Source of the DNA: Papaver somniferum
Lineage: Eukaryota > Streptophyta > Magnoliopsida > Ranunculales > Papaveraceae
Direction of reading: 5' to 3'
DNA length: 64,000 nt
Assembly: GCF_003573695.1 (NCBI RefSeq)
Contig: NC_039358.1
Location: 156,788,920-156,852,919 of the forward strand
The notes under the pieces are model-generated. The model was not told where the DNA came from. It saw only the letters and a program-made list of their open reading frames with translations, and did not search any database. The first letter of the stretch is position 1; each line of letters starts with the position of its first letter. The translations under genes and the position numbers were made by a program. Below, piece by piece: positions 23,931 to 35,522 of this stretch.

Positions 23931-24764
23931 CATTCCCAAGAGAACAACAAGAGCGACCTTACTTTTACAAGAAAAGAAGGATTTTATTGGACACCAAAAA
24001 CCATAAAGATGATTTTCTATATCCAAAATTCTCAATTAAACTAACCACAAGAGAACCCATGATTAATTTAATCGGAATACACAACCAAAATAACCACAAA
24101 CGAATTTATGATTAATCTAGTTGGAAATGCTCGACATAAGAGAGCTTACGGAGCTACGACTAAGTTCACCATAAAAGAATGATTAACTCAATCTTCTTAT
24201 GCTCAACACAAGAAAAACTTATGGAGCATTGCAGTATGCACATAAAATATGGATCAGAGAATGATCAATACTGCGGCATATACAAGGATTCATTCTATTT
24301 TCCATCACTATTTGCACAATGACATACAATAGACATAATCCTTGTAAACAAAAGATTTTAACCTATCTTCCATCAATAATTGACATAATAGGCTTAACTT
24401 TTGTTTGTCAAAAGTTCATCGATCTTGTATCAATACTCGCATATCGAAATATAAAAGAGATAACTTTTGATATCATATGGGACAATAGTAGTTCACTAAC
24501 ACAAACACACATATCCCATAACATATTGCAATATATAAAACCATAAAGATTAATACTGCAAAAAAAAATCATCTTCCAAACAATTTTGTAGAATTTAAAT
24601 AAATAAACCTAAAAGATAAAGATGAAAAACGATGGACATAGCTATGTGTACTCACAATAATGGCTATTCCAAACTCTAGTAATCCTTCTTAAATAAAACA
24701 GAAAAAATAAGAAGTTTTCTAGAAAGACGAGAGAACTTTAACACCAAGAAGCACAAGAGAAAAA
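23931..24764 (-). other. Element B non-coding 3' region
   Basis: AT-rich sequence related to the same region of A and C, with recurring GGAATACACAAC and CATAAGA words. No credible ORF and no foreign insertion are seen. Confidence 0.55.
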
Positions 24765-25798
24765 TTACTCATCATTTTCATCTTCGGAGTCCATGAAGGT
24801 GGAACAAACCTTGTCCATGTCTTCTTTAATCTCGGGATACTTGGTGGCAATCACAAGTAGTTGTTCTTGGACACAATTTACTTTGGTATTCAACTTACAA
24901 ACACCTTTGTAAATTTGGTGAAGAAGCTTCGAAGAAGAATCACTCGAGTCATCAATTGTGTCACACCTTTTCCTTTTGCAATCATATTCCCTCATTCGAC
25001 CAAAAGTACATGGCCGAACAAGCTTGGGAGTTCCGATGGAATTCCCAATGGGCTCAATGGATAAATTGCGTCAAATGTGCTCAATCAAGCAAGGGTAGCC
25101 TAACTTCTTGTCGACGAAAGTCATATCCAACATTTGACAAATAATGAATCCACAAATTCGAGATTAATGATTTCCTTCTCAAGGTAATAGACCAATTCTG
25201 CAAACTCACGGCTCCAACGAGAATTTTCAATTGTTGAAGGACAAAGGTTAGAAATCCCCAGTTTTCCAAAAGCTTTCAATGGAAAATTTAGTTGACTAGT
25301 GGGAAATTTTCCTTTATTCCACACAACACTTTTTCCGCAAAGCTCCTTTGAAATGGCTTCTTGTGAAGGTCGTTCATCGCTTGGTCTAGAGAGGCGAAAA
25401 TCACCCAAAGGAATTTCGGTAATTTTTGAAATAAATTCTCTATTAACTGGAATCCTTCTTCTATTGACCATGGTTTTAAATTCCATGTATTCACGAACAA
25501 AATCATAAATGTTGGCATAGAAAATTCTAGTAAGAGTATCAAAACCTTCACCAAGGCCATCAAAGATCTTTCCAAGCTTGAATTTTTTAAAACAAGATAA
25601 ATCCTCCTTATACCCACTTGCATCATCCAATTTCTTATCTAAAATAAACCCAGTAGAAGAAATCTTTTCAAATACTTTGCTACAAGATTCATCCACAAAT
25701 CTAATCCTAATAGAATTTTGTTCAATAGGAAGATCCATGGAAGAGGATGAAATTTTTTGGCTATTTGAAAAACCTTTTGAACCCTTAACACTCTTCAT
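24765..25798 (-). pseudogene. Element B accessory ORF resembling plant putative-transposon-protein domain
   Basis: An ATG at 25798 opens 225 codons to a stop at 25121. The core includes FYANIYDFVREYMEFK, a basic RRRIPVNREFISKITEIPLG segment and a Trp-Ser-Arg-Glu-Phe region. This order resembles the plant 'putative transposon protein' domain (PF20167-type) found in accessory ORFs of plant retroelements; that call is from memory of the family's style. After a frameshift, 24765-24995 gives the probable tail: KRKR, a Ser-rich patch, a Leu/Val-rich helix and a Glu/Asp end. C inserted about 40 bases upstream of the ATG without cutting the ORF. It may be an env-position protein of unknown role. No signal peptide or membrane segment is seen. 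Confidence 0.5.
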
Positions 25799-25836
25799 GA
25801 TTCTAGGAGAAAACAAGGGAGTGGGTAAGAAATTAC

Positions 25837-28253
25837 TGTTAGAGCATTGCTCGGTCGAACTCGCATGTGTTGCTATCTCAAGCATGTTTGTCAATGTTAG
25901 TGATCAAAACTATAAGTCTTGATTTCTATTCTACTATAGCTAAGTCTAGGACTAGGATAGAAAGTGTAGTTGATCTCAAGGACTTCATAGAGATTCATCA
26001 TACAAGAAGAACAACTAATCAAGGAACCGGTGGAACTTCTCGACAAAAAGGTATGTGAAGACTTGAACTTATCTATCACTCAAAAGTCTATCTATTCTAT
26101 CTTCTACTTCTTGAGACAAAAAGTCGTATGCTATATATAGACTTTGATTATACACAGTTGGTATTTCGAGCCGAGTATGCCTCGCCTATCTATATCTCGA
26201 AATATGTGTTGGTAAGCTTTTCGCTTCGACCAAGTTTATCTTTACCTAGTGACGAAAGTCATGAAATGTTTCAATCACTTTGAAAATTGTTTTGACGAAG
26301 AATGTTTCGATAATTGGAATGAGATTTTAGATTACATAACCAATGTGGACATAAGCATTGTTGTGGAAACACATTTATGTATAAGTCCTATTCCTTGAAC
26401 CAAAGTTTGCGAACTTTGTCGATCAAGAGAACCGGAAGAATGGCGTGAGCCAAGTCTGCGAACTCAGTCCGCGAACTGCCGAAGTTCTCAAACCCGAGAA
26501 TTTCTGCTAGAGTTGACAAACTAGTGCGTGAATCTAAGTCTGCGAAACCAGTCCGCGAACCGGCGAAGTTCTCATCCCGAGAATTTCTGCTGGAGTTTGT
26601 AAACTTTTCCCGGTAACTTAAGTCCGCGAACCAAGTCTGCGAACTTAAGAAGGTTATATATCTGAAGATGATTTCTGAACTTAAACTTAAAAAGAATAAG
26701 GAATGCAGTTGGCAAACCGTGGCTATAAAAGTTCATGACCGATTCGAGTGAATCAAATCATCTTTGCTTCAATCGTGTCTTGTGTAGTTACATAAGAATT
26801 CCTTGCAATTGAACAACTCTCTAACTAGTTCATTTGAGTCATGTGAACTAGTTATGGTGAAGAAGAACATGGTTGATATGAAATGCTCATATGGCTAATT
26901 CTTTTGGTTAACTATTATTGAACCAACAAGTGCATACGTTTGGGTACGGTTAACAAACCTAGAAGCGTGCATTTCAATTGTGTGTAACAAGCTAAGTTTT
27001 CGATCTAACGGTTGAGAAATATTAGCTTGAATCTAAATTAGGTTTTCATCTAACGGTGGATATTGATTGCTTTGTCACCGAGGTAACTTAATGGAAAACC
27101 CTGATTTGAAAGACTATATAAGGGGACATCTAGCATCAATGCAAAACTAATCCCCACACCTTACGTGTGATACTAGTTTGCGTGCTAGAGTCGGTTCTCC
27201 TTTAACCTTTGGTTTTCTTCTTCTAAAACCAGGTTAACGACTTAAAGAATTCATTGGGATTGTGAAGCCAGACCGATACTACTTTATCGTAGTTGTGTAA
27301 TATGGTCTTGCATCTTCTATCGTACGAGTACAATCATATTGATCGGCTTGAGATTGATATCTCCGATATGCAAGATATAAAATGTAATCACAAACATCTT
27401 CGTCTCATCGTTTGTGATTCCACAACATCTTGTTTCGATACCATACGATTGAGATTGTTGTGAGGTAATTGATAACTCTAGGCTGTTCTTCGAGAATATA
27501 AGACCGGATTATCAATTGGTTCCTGTTCACCTTGATTACTATCAAAAGACGGAACAAAACCTTTTAGGGTTTATCTGTGGGAGGCAGATTAATCCTTCGA
27601 TAGACTTGTCTATGTAAGACAGATTTGTTCGTCATCAAGTCTTCGACTTTGGGTCGTAGCAACTCTTAGTTGTGGGTGAGATCACCTAAGGGAATCAAGT
27701 GCGCAGTATCCTGCTGGAATCAGAGGCGCATGGAGTACAAATGTACCTTGGATCAGTGGGAGACTGATTGGGGTTCAACTACAGTCCAGTCCGAAGTTAG
27801 CTTGGAGTAGGCTAGTCTCTGTAGCGGCTTAATACAGTGTGTGTTCAATCTGGACTAGGTCCCAGGGTTTTTCTGCATTTGCGATTTCCTCGTTAACAAA
27901 ATTTCTGGTGTCTGTATTATTTCAGTTTCCGCATTATATTGTTTTATCTTTATAATTGAAATAATACAAGTTGTGAGTTAGATCATCAATTAGAGTAATC
28001 CAACCTTTGGTTGTTGATTGTCATTGATTGATCCTCGGATATTGGTCTTTGGTACCATCCGAGCTATTCCTTGTATTTAATTAGGACTCGCAGTTCCTGC
28101 TTGAGTAAATCAAATCAAGAGAGAGATATAAACTCGTTGATATACTTTTTAATTGATTGAATCTTGTTGATTCTCTTAAAAGTATATTCGAGTTTGTCCA
28201 TACAGATTGCTAAGTGAAATATTGGGTGGTGTTGTTAGACCCCCGCTTTTTCA
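25837..28253 (+). repeat. Element C 5' LTR
   Basis: This 2417-base LTR starts TGTTAGAGCATTGC and ends CCCCGCTTTTTCA. It shares order and words with the reverse complement of the A and B LTRs. A cluster of CCGCGAAC/CTGCGAAC words separated by GAGAATTTCTGCT occupies about 26400-26650. Confidence 0.92.
27115..27122 (+). promoter_or_regulatory. TATA box in the C 5' LTR
   Basis: TATATAAG, followed by GGGGACATC, is the probable core promoter. The 3' LTR has GTATAAGG at the same place. A and B have TATATATAG-type versions. Confidence 0.6.
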
Positions 28254-28255
28254 AT

Positions 28256-28270
28256 TGGTATCATTGCAGG
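28256..28270 (+). promoter_or_regulatory. Element C primer-binding site
   Basis: TGGTATCATTGCAGG starts two bases after the LTR. The usual sequence is TGGTATCAGAGC, so two bases differ inside the pairing region compared with A (18706-18720) and B. Confidence 0.8.
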
Positions 28271-28319
28271 CAAACGCGTTTAAGACCTTACAAGTATGTG
28301 TTTGTAGCGATCAGACTCT

Positions 28320-29882
28320 ATGGACAGAGGTGCTATCTCTATTAACGTACCACTAGTCTTCGATGACTCTAATTACTTATGGTGGAAAATTGCTATGCGA
28401 GCTTTTCTTCAAGCACGTGATTTTCAATCATGGGTATATGTTGTTAATGGATATGATGCTCCCGTTGTGGCATTTAAAGATGTAAACGTTCCCAAGAATA
28501 TTGGTGAATACAGTCCTGCCAAGATACTTGCTGCAAAGCAAAACTCCGACGGTTTGAATGCCATCATACATGCCATTACCCCAAATCTTCAGCATCATGT
28601 GTCTAATTTCACTAGGTCTAAAGATGCTTGGGATATCTTAGAAACCATATTCGAAGGTAACTCCAGTGAAAAGGAAGCTAGGCTTCAAAACCTTAATTCC
28701 GATTGGGAGAACCTTCGTATGGAAGATGAAGATACATTTGATGAGTTTAATCACAAAGTGTCTGAAATTGTTAATGCATCTTTTGCATTGGGTAAGACTG
28801 TTCCTGAAAAGGACATTGTGATGAAAATTATCAGATCGCTGCCATCTAGATACGAGTCTAAGAAGCATGACATCGTTGAGGGAAATAACCTTGATAATCT
28901 TTCCAGAAATACATTGGTTGGAAAGCTAAAGATCTTTGACCATGAGCATACATCCAAAATTGGAAAGGATGTTGCCTTTAAAGCACAAAAGAACACTAAA
29001 TTACTTGATAAGAGTAAAATTGTTTATGTCTCTGAGGATGATCAGTCCGAGAGTGATTTTTCAGATGAAGATCTTGACAAATGAGTCTCCTTGATCACAA
29101 TAAATTTTAGGGATCTTCTATTGAAGAGAAGTAAACGGTTTTCAAGATACAAACCCAGGTCATCAGATAAACCTCACAATCATGTTCCTCCTAAAAATAG
29201 GGATGCTGACGAGGCTGATGACGAAGATATGCCACAATGCTTTAAGTGTAAAGGTTTTGGTCATTTTGCAAACGAGTGCCCAAATCGTAGAAAATATAAT
29301 GGGAACAAAGGTCTTGCTGTAACACTTGATGAGATGTCTGAAATCTATGATTCTGATGAAGAAATGAAATCAAGTGTCGGTCTTCTATGTGAAAACATTG
29401 ATTTTGATAATTGTAGCAATACATATATCAACCTTGATGGTTTCGGTGAAGAAGAGAACCCAATCAAGATGGAAGAATCAATTGACCCATCTTTTGGAAA
29501 CTTTGTTTGTAATGTTTCAGTATCTACCTTGTGTCTAGCTGCAGTCACACCACAGATGCCTGAATATTATTCAAGATTGACGTGCTCGTTTTGTTCTCAG
29601 AAGGGTCATGAACTATCAAGATGTTACAAGTACAAACATCAAGTGAGGCATGCTAACATACTTCAACGAAGAGCAAATCGATTAGCAAGGAAGCTTAAAC
29701 TTGCTCAGAAGACCGCTGAGGTATGTAGGATTTTATCTTCTTCTAAGAAGTTAGTTTCCACAGACAAACCAAGATCATTAGAGAAGAAAGCATGGTCAAA
29801 TCGTTTTTATAGACAGAGGTCAGAGGATTCCTCTCAAGAGGAAAATGGTGGACAAATTGTTGTTCACCACAACACAAATTAA
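28320..29882 (+). pseudogene. Element C gag (UBN2 type) with two zinc knuckles
   Basis: One frame runs from ATG 28320 to 29882, interrupted only by a TGA at 29082-29084. Residues about 8-35 (FDDSNYLWWKIAMRAFLQ) and about 60-205 match the N-terminal and UBN2 Gag regions of Ty1/copia elements. The first CCHC knuckle (C307, C310, H315, C320; CFKCKGFGHFANEC) and the second (C422, C425, H430, C435; CSFCSQKGHELSRC) flank an acidic stretch. The end is basic. Gag would form particles and bind RNA. The coiled coil and GLGY part usual in Sirevirus Gag is not evident here, although A has it. Nothing downstream encodes pol. The stop lies between UBN2 and the first knuckle. Confidence 0.85.
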
Positions 29883-30185
29883 TTGTGTTGTTTGGGAAAT
29901 CTTGTCTCATGTGCCTGATCAAAAGAGACAAGGTTGTGAACGCACAAGATTTAGGATTTTTTTTTGGATGGTTTTTTTTTATGTCTATCAAATAAAAGGA
30001 AGGGTTATTATCGATAATTCTACTCTTTATAGGGTTTAGAGTTGGACGTCCACGAACCTGTTTAAAGGTTGCGAACCCTACATTCCTTTTTCCTCTCTGA
30101 TATCCTTTATATCTTAAGACTGCTTGTTGAGATTGTGAATTCCACTCACAAAAATCAGTTGTTTATAACTGTTCCCTTAAGCATC
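29883..30185 (+). other. Element C spacer after gag
   Basis: Short non-coding stretch with T-rich runs between gag and the small ORF. No recognisable pol remains are seen. Confidence 0.5.
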
Positions 30186-30551
30186 ATGTCTTTGGATGGA
30201 AAGGATGTCAACATGATTGTTAAGCCATCAATCAAGGAAAAAAATATATCTCCACTAAATCCGTCCTTGAAAAGAAAAAGGAAGAATACATGAAAGCCAA
30301 GGGTTGTCCCTTCTAACTCTCAGAAGTTTTCCAATTTTCTTGATGAGTTGAAGGAAGTAAGAAAGGAGATTAATGATATTAAGGCTTGCGTTTTAAGATC
30401 TTTGGAAATTCAGAAAGCCCTGGTTCGACATCACCAACCAAGGAGGTTTGTTGATATTAACTCCTATCTTCACGAACCTTATGTACCAATGGTTGTTGAC
30501 GACAAGGAGTTCGGGAATGATAAAGAATTTCTCAAAGACATTGTTGCCTAG
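30186..30551 (+). pseudogene. Element C small ORF, possible tail of an accessory protein
   Basis: A frame from ATG 30186 to 30551 has one TGA at 30291-30293. It encodes a Lys/Arg patch (LKRKRK), a charged helix (ELKEVRKEINDIKACV) and an acidic end. The order (basic patch, helix, acidic end) resembles the tail of B's accessory ORF (24765-24995), so it may be a remnant of the same type of gene. Similarity is weak and by eye only. Confidence 0.35.
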
Positions 30552-31470
30552 TATGTCTTTTTTTTGGTTTAATTGGAAGAATAACTAGTGCTTGAATAGC
30601 AATGATTGTGACTACACATAACTATTATTATTTTTCATCTTCTTGTTCTTTTTAGGGTTTTTGGTTTAAAAAAATTCTAAAAATATTTGGAGGATGATGT
30701 TTTTGCAGTATTTAATCTTTATGATTTGTTATATTGCAACTTGTTATGGGATATTGGTGTTTATGTCCGTGAACTATGGTTGTCCCATACCTGGTCAAAA
30801 GTAAAGTTCATTTGTGATCGATATTCATGTATTGGTTAAAGAATGAATGGACTTTTGACAATTACAAAAGTTAAGCCTATATTTTCAATCTTTGACGGAA
30901 GATAGGTTAAAATCTTTTGTTTGCAAGGATTATATCTATTGAATGTCGTTATGCGAATAGTGATGGAAGATAGAATTAATCCTTGTGTATTCCACAGTAT
31001 TGATCTTTACTGATCCATAGTTTATGTAATACTGTGAGGCTCCGTAATGTATCTTATGTTGAGCACTAAACAACCAAGTTGATTATTTTTGATTGGCTTT
31101 GTTGTTGCTTCGTAAGGTACTATATGTCGATCATTATGAACTAAATTAATCATCTTGTTTGGTTATTTAGTTATTACTCCATAAGTTTTTCTTGTGTTGA
31201 GTATATGAACGTATAAGGTAATCATTCCTTATCGTTAAAATTAGTCGTAGCTCCGTAAGTTTACTTATTGTTGAGCATAATCAATTAAATTGATCACTTT
31301 TTGTGTTTAATTTGGTTGCGTATTCTGATTAAATTAATCATGGGTTTACTTGTGATTAATTTGATTGAGTTTTTGGATATAAAAATCATTCTTATGGTTT
31401 TAGTGTCCAATAAAAATCCTTCTTTTCTTTTGAAATTAAGGTCGCTCGTTGTTGTTCTCTCGGGAATGAC
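30552..31470 (+). other. Element C non-coding 3' region
   Basis: AT-rich with repeated words (TGATTAATTT, CGTAAGTTTACTTGTTGAGC-like) that are the reverse complements of those in A (4400-5100) and B. No credible ORF. Confidence 0.55.
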
Positions 31471-31473
31471 ATC

Positions 31474-32128
31474 AAATGGGGGAGAGTTCTTTTGAACTTT
31501 TTCTTAATGGTCATATCTTGACGGGTGTGCGGATATAGAATTTTAGAGGGGTTATCTTGTATCTTTAAACTCCTTGATGAATGCATTTAGCTTCGGCTTT
31601 ATGATTGCATCTAAATTAGTTGGTATGCATTCTTTCTTTTAGTCATGAAATGTCTCTTACGGAAATTTCATTATGATCCCGTTCTTGTACCTTTGCCAAT
31701 TTTATTGACAAAAAGGGGGAGAATTAATATGTAGTTCACACTACAAATACATATGGTTTTCAGATCATTGTGTAAGGGGGAGTGGTTTCCATGTGAGATG
31801 GAGTATTGACTAAGGGGGAGTGATACATATCACCGTAGTATTATTGTTGAAATTGTGACAATTGAACTTTGACACTATGTAATAATACTATGGCACTGTA
31901 TAACAATGATCGAGAATTATGTTTTCTCATTGTTATAGCTACGGATCTTCAACAACGGTGATGCTAAACTTACAACCTTTGGGATCATTGGAGTACTTGG
32001 AAATGACGAAGATTTCGAGGAACGTTGAAGATTAGACATGTGGAATAGGATCTACTAAAGTTTCATTATCTTTTTTGTATTCCATATGTATTGATAGTTT
32101 TGTCACTAAAATTGACAAAGGGGGAGAT
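31474..32128 (+). promoter_or_regulatory. Element C multi-PPT region and 3' polypurine tract
   Basis: Five G-tracts of one type occur: AAATGGGGGAGAG (31474-31486), AAAAAGGGGGAGAA (near 31710-31723), AAGGGGGAG (31774-31782), AAGGGGGAG (31812-31820) and ACAAAGGGGGAGA (32115-32127), the last touching the LTR. Just before the last, the arms TTTGTCA (32099-32105) and TGACAAA (32113-32119) form an inverted repeat. Repeated PPT copies are a described Sirevirus feature. Confidence 0.8.
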
Positions 32129-34522
32129 TGTTAGAGCATTGCTCGGTCGAACTCGCATGCGTTGCTATCTCAAGCATGTTTGTCAATGTTAGTGATCAAA
32201 ACTATAAGTCTTGATTTATAGTCTACTATAGCTAAGTCTCGGACTAGGATAGAAAGTGTAGTTGAGCTCAAGGACTTCATGGCGATTCATCATACGAGAA
32301 GAAGAACTACTCAAGGAACCGATGAAACTTCTCGACAAAAAGGTATGTGAAGACTTGAACTTATCTATCACTTTAAAGTCTATCTATTTTATTTCCTACT
32401 TCTTGAGACAAAAAGTCGTATGCTATATATAGACTTTGATTATACACAGTTGGTATTTCGAGCCGAGTATACCTCGCCTATCTGTATCTCGAAATATGTG
32501 TTGGTAAGCTTTTCACTTCGACCAAGTTTATCTTTACCCAGTGACGAAAGTCATGATATGTTTCAATCACTTTGAAAATTCCTTTGACGAAGAATGTTTC
32601 AATGATTGGAATGAGAGTTTAGATTACATAACCAATGTGGACACAAGCATTATTGTGGAAACACATTTATGTATAAGTCCTATTCCTTGAACCAAAGTTT
32701 GCGAACTTTGTTGATCAAGAGAATCGGAGGAATGGCGTGAGCCAAGTCCGCGAACTCAGTCCGCGAACTGGCGAAGTTCTCAAACCCGAGAATTTCTGCT
32801 GGAGTTGACAAACTAGTGCGTGAAGCTAAGTCCGCGAACCGAAGAAGTTCTCATCCCGAGAATTTCTGCTGGAGTTTGTAAACTCTGTCCGCTAACTTAA
32901 GTCCGCGAATCAAGTCTGCGAACTTAAGAAGGTTATATATCTGAAGATGATTTCTGAACTTAAACTTAAAAAGACTAAGGAATGCAGTTTGCAAACCGTG
33001 GCTATAAAAGTTCATGAACCGATTCGAGTGAATCAAATCATCTTTGCTTCAATTGTGTCTTGTATAGTTACATAAGAATTCCTTGCAATTGAACAACTCT
33101 CTAACTAGTTCATTTGAGTCATGTGAACTAGTTATAGCAAAGAAGAACATGGTTGATATGAAATGCTCATATGGATAACCTTTTGGTTAACTATTATTGA
33201 ACCAACAAGTGCATACGTTTGGGTACGGTTAACAAACCTAGAAGCGTGCATTTCAATTGTGTGTAACAAGCTAAGTTTTCGATCTAACAGTTGAGAAATA
33301 TTAGCTTGAATCTAAATAAGTTTTTCATCTCACGGTGGATATTGATTGCTTTGTTACCAAGGTAACTTAATGGCAAACCCTGATTTGAAAGACTGTATAA
33401 GGGGACATCTAGCATCAATGCAAAACTAATCCCCACACCTTACGTGTGATACTAGTCTGCGTGCTAGAGTCGGTTCTCCTTTAACCTTTGATTTTCTTCT
33501 TCTAAAACCAGGTTAACGACTTAAAGACTTCATTGGGATTGTGAAGCCAGACCGATACTACTTTATCGTAGTTGTGTGATATGATCTTACATTTTCTATT
33601 GTACGAGTACAATCATATTGATTGGCTTGAGATTGATATCTCCGATAGGTAAGATATAAAAAGTAATCACAAACATCTTCGTCTCATAGTTTGTGATTCT
33701 GTAACATCTTGTTTCGCTACCATACGATTAAGATTGTTGTGAGGTGATTGATAACTCTTGGATGTTCTTCGGGAATATAAGACCGGATTATCAATTGGTT
33801 TCTGTTCACCCTGATTGCTAACAAAAGACAGAACAAAACCTTTTAGGGTTTATCTGTGGGAGACAGATTAATCCTTCGATAGACTTGTCTGTCTGAGACA
33901 GATTTGTTTGTCATCAAGTCTTCGAATTTGGGTCGTAGAAACTCTTAGTTGTGGGTGAGATCAGCTAAGGGAATCAAGTGCGCAGTATCCTGCTGGGATC
34001 AGAGGCGCAGGGAGTACAACTGTACCTTGGATAAGTGGCAGACTGATTGGGGTTCAACTACAGTCCAGTACGAAGTTAGCTTGGAGTAGGCTAGTGTCTG
34101 TAGCGTCTTAATACAGTGTGTGTTCAATCTGGACTAGGTCCCGGGGTTTTTCTGCATTTGCGGTTTCCTCGTTAACAAAATTTGTGGTGTCTGTGTTATT
34201 TCAGTTTCCGCGTTATATTGTTTTATATTTATAATTTAAATAATACAGGTTGTGCGTTAGATCATCAATTAGAATATTGGTTGTTGATTGTCATTGATTG
34301 ATCCTCGGATATTGGTCTTTGGTACCATCCGAGATGTTCCTTGTATTTGATTAGAACTCGCAGTTCCTGCTTGAGTAAATCAAATCAAGAGAGAGATATA
34401 AACTCGTTGTTATACTTTTAATTGATTGAGTCTTGTTGATTCTCTTAAAAGTATATTCGAGTTTGTCCATACAGATTGCTAAGTGAAATATTGGGTGGTG
34501 TTGTTAGACCCCCGCTTTTTCA
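32129..34522 (+). repeat. Element C 3' LTR
   Basis: This 2394-base copy of 25837-28253 has scattered substitutions and small indels (for example a deletion near 34278). It ends at the target duplication ATTAC. Confidence 0.92.
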
Positions 34523-34918
34523 ATTACTTACTTGACTTTTTATCTTGAAGAATGTCTTAATAATTGTTCTTCAACAAGCTTTAATAGAGAGAAAACATGA
34601 ACCCTAGAATAGTTCACGTACGCGGACTGTTTGGGGAGGAAGATGAGTACGCGTACTTCAAACTTATTTTATACCCACTCATGGGCTTGGACCCGTACAC
34701 GAACCGCGACCCACTAAAGGTAAGTAGGTTTTTGAAAGTACATACATTATTAAGGAAAGTACCTACTGAAAAGCTTCTTATAAAAAAAGGAACTAAATCA
34801 AAATCAACCCGTTACTTGCCCCATCTCAAGTTATGTACAAATGGGGTGCAACCAAACCTCAAATCAGGTGTTTGGAAACTGCAGAGAATTTCTCATGCGA
34901 GTTTTTCGGGTGATATTT
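34523..34918 (-). other. Element B spacer between C and the 5' ORF remnant
   Basis: Non-coding part of B. It includes GTACGCGTAC-type words (about 34615-34660) like those in B's LTRs. No credible minus-strand ORF. Confidence 0.45.
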
Positions 34919-35430
34919 TTAGCCAGAATCAGAAGTATATTGATAATACTTAGAATCATTTGGGATCCTTTTCTTATGACCAGGAATTGGCCTTTTCTGA
35001 TAAATGGTTCCTTTGCCAATTACATACGAACTCTTATTGACTTCACATGAATTGGTGTTGGGAACAGTTTGTGCATAATCAAAAGATTTGACAGGCACAG
35101 GACTTTTATCAGAGTAATTCAAATTTTCCAGGGAATTTAGATTTTCTAAGAATTTCAAAACATTTTCAAACGCCCTAAATAGATCCTTGTCCATTTATAC
35201 TTTATGGTAGTATTCCTCTAAGAGATTAAGAGTAATTCTTGTGAGAGCCCATACCTTTGAACGTTGATTATGTTTTCTTTTAATTTTTTCCTTAGATTGT
35301 TTCCTCACATCTAGATTTTCCAACATACTAGATGGAATGTGATTATTATGAGGGACCGTAGGTCTAATAAATAATCTCTGAACAATCTATAAGGAGATCT
35401 GGTGTGCGTTATAGATGCCATGAGAAAGTC
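34919..35430 (-). pseudogene. Element B decayed ORF next to the primer-binding site
   Basis: Minus-strand fragments between the primer-binding site and C include a basic Lys/Arg-rich piece (about 35210-35360) and a 91-codon piece ending at 34919, with a stop and a frameshift between them. The position is that of gag. I recognise no UBN2 domain or zinc knuckle, so the family is not assigned. Confidence 0.35.
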
Positions 35431-35505
35431 TCCCAAAAAGATTTCCCATAGGGATAGAATTTTGAGGATCGGACAAACACAAACTTATAAAGTTTTAAGG
35501 TATTT

Positions 35506-35520
35506 GCCTGCTCTGATACC
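35506..35520 (-). promoter_or_regulatory. Element B primer-binding site (tRNA-iMet type)
   Basis: Minus TGGTATCAGAGCAGG lies two bases from the LTR end, identical to A's site. Confidence 0.85.
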
Positions 35521-35522
35521 AA

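Larger units (their letters stand above)
25837..34522 (+). mobile_element. Element C: Sirevirus-like gag-only copia element
   Basis: Two LTRs (25837-28253, 32129-34522), a methionine-type primer-binding site, a UBN2 gag with zinc knuckles, several AGGGGGAG tracts and a perfect target duplication ATTAC (25832-25836 and 34523-34527) define a complete 8686-base insertion into element B. There is no protease, integrase, RT or RNase H between gag and the 3' LTR, and the gap is too short to have held them. The first 200 bases of the two LTRs differ at about a dozen positions, so it is clearly older than G. Confidence 0.92.

Noticed and set aside
25799..25894. Extra N-terminal codons of the accessory ORF in B
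   Set aside because: They extend into the LTR of inserted element C; the ORF's own ATG is at 25798.
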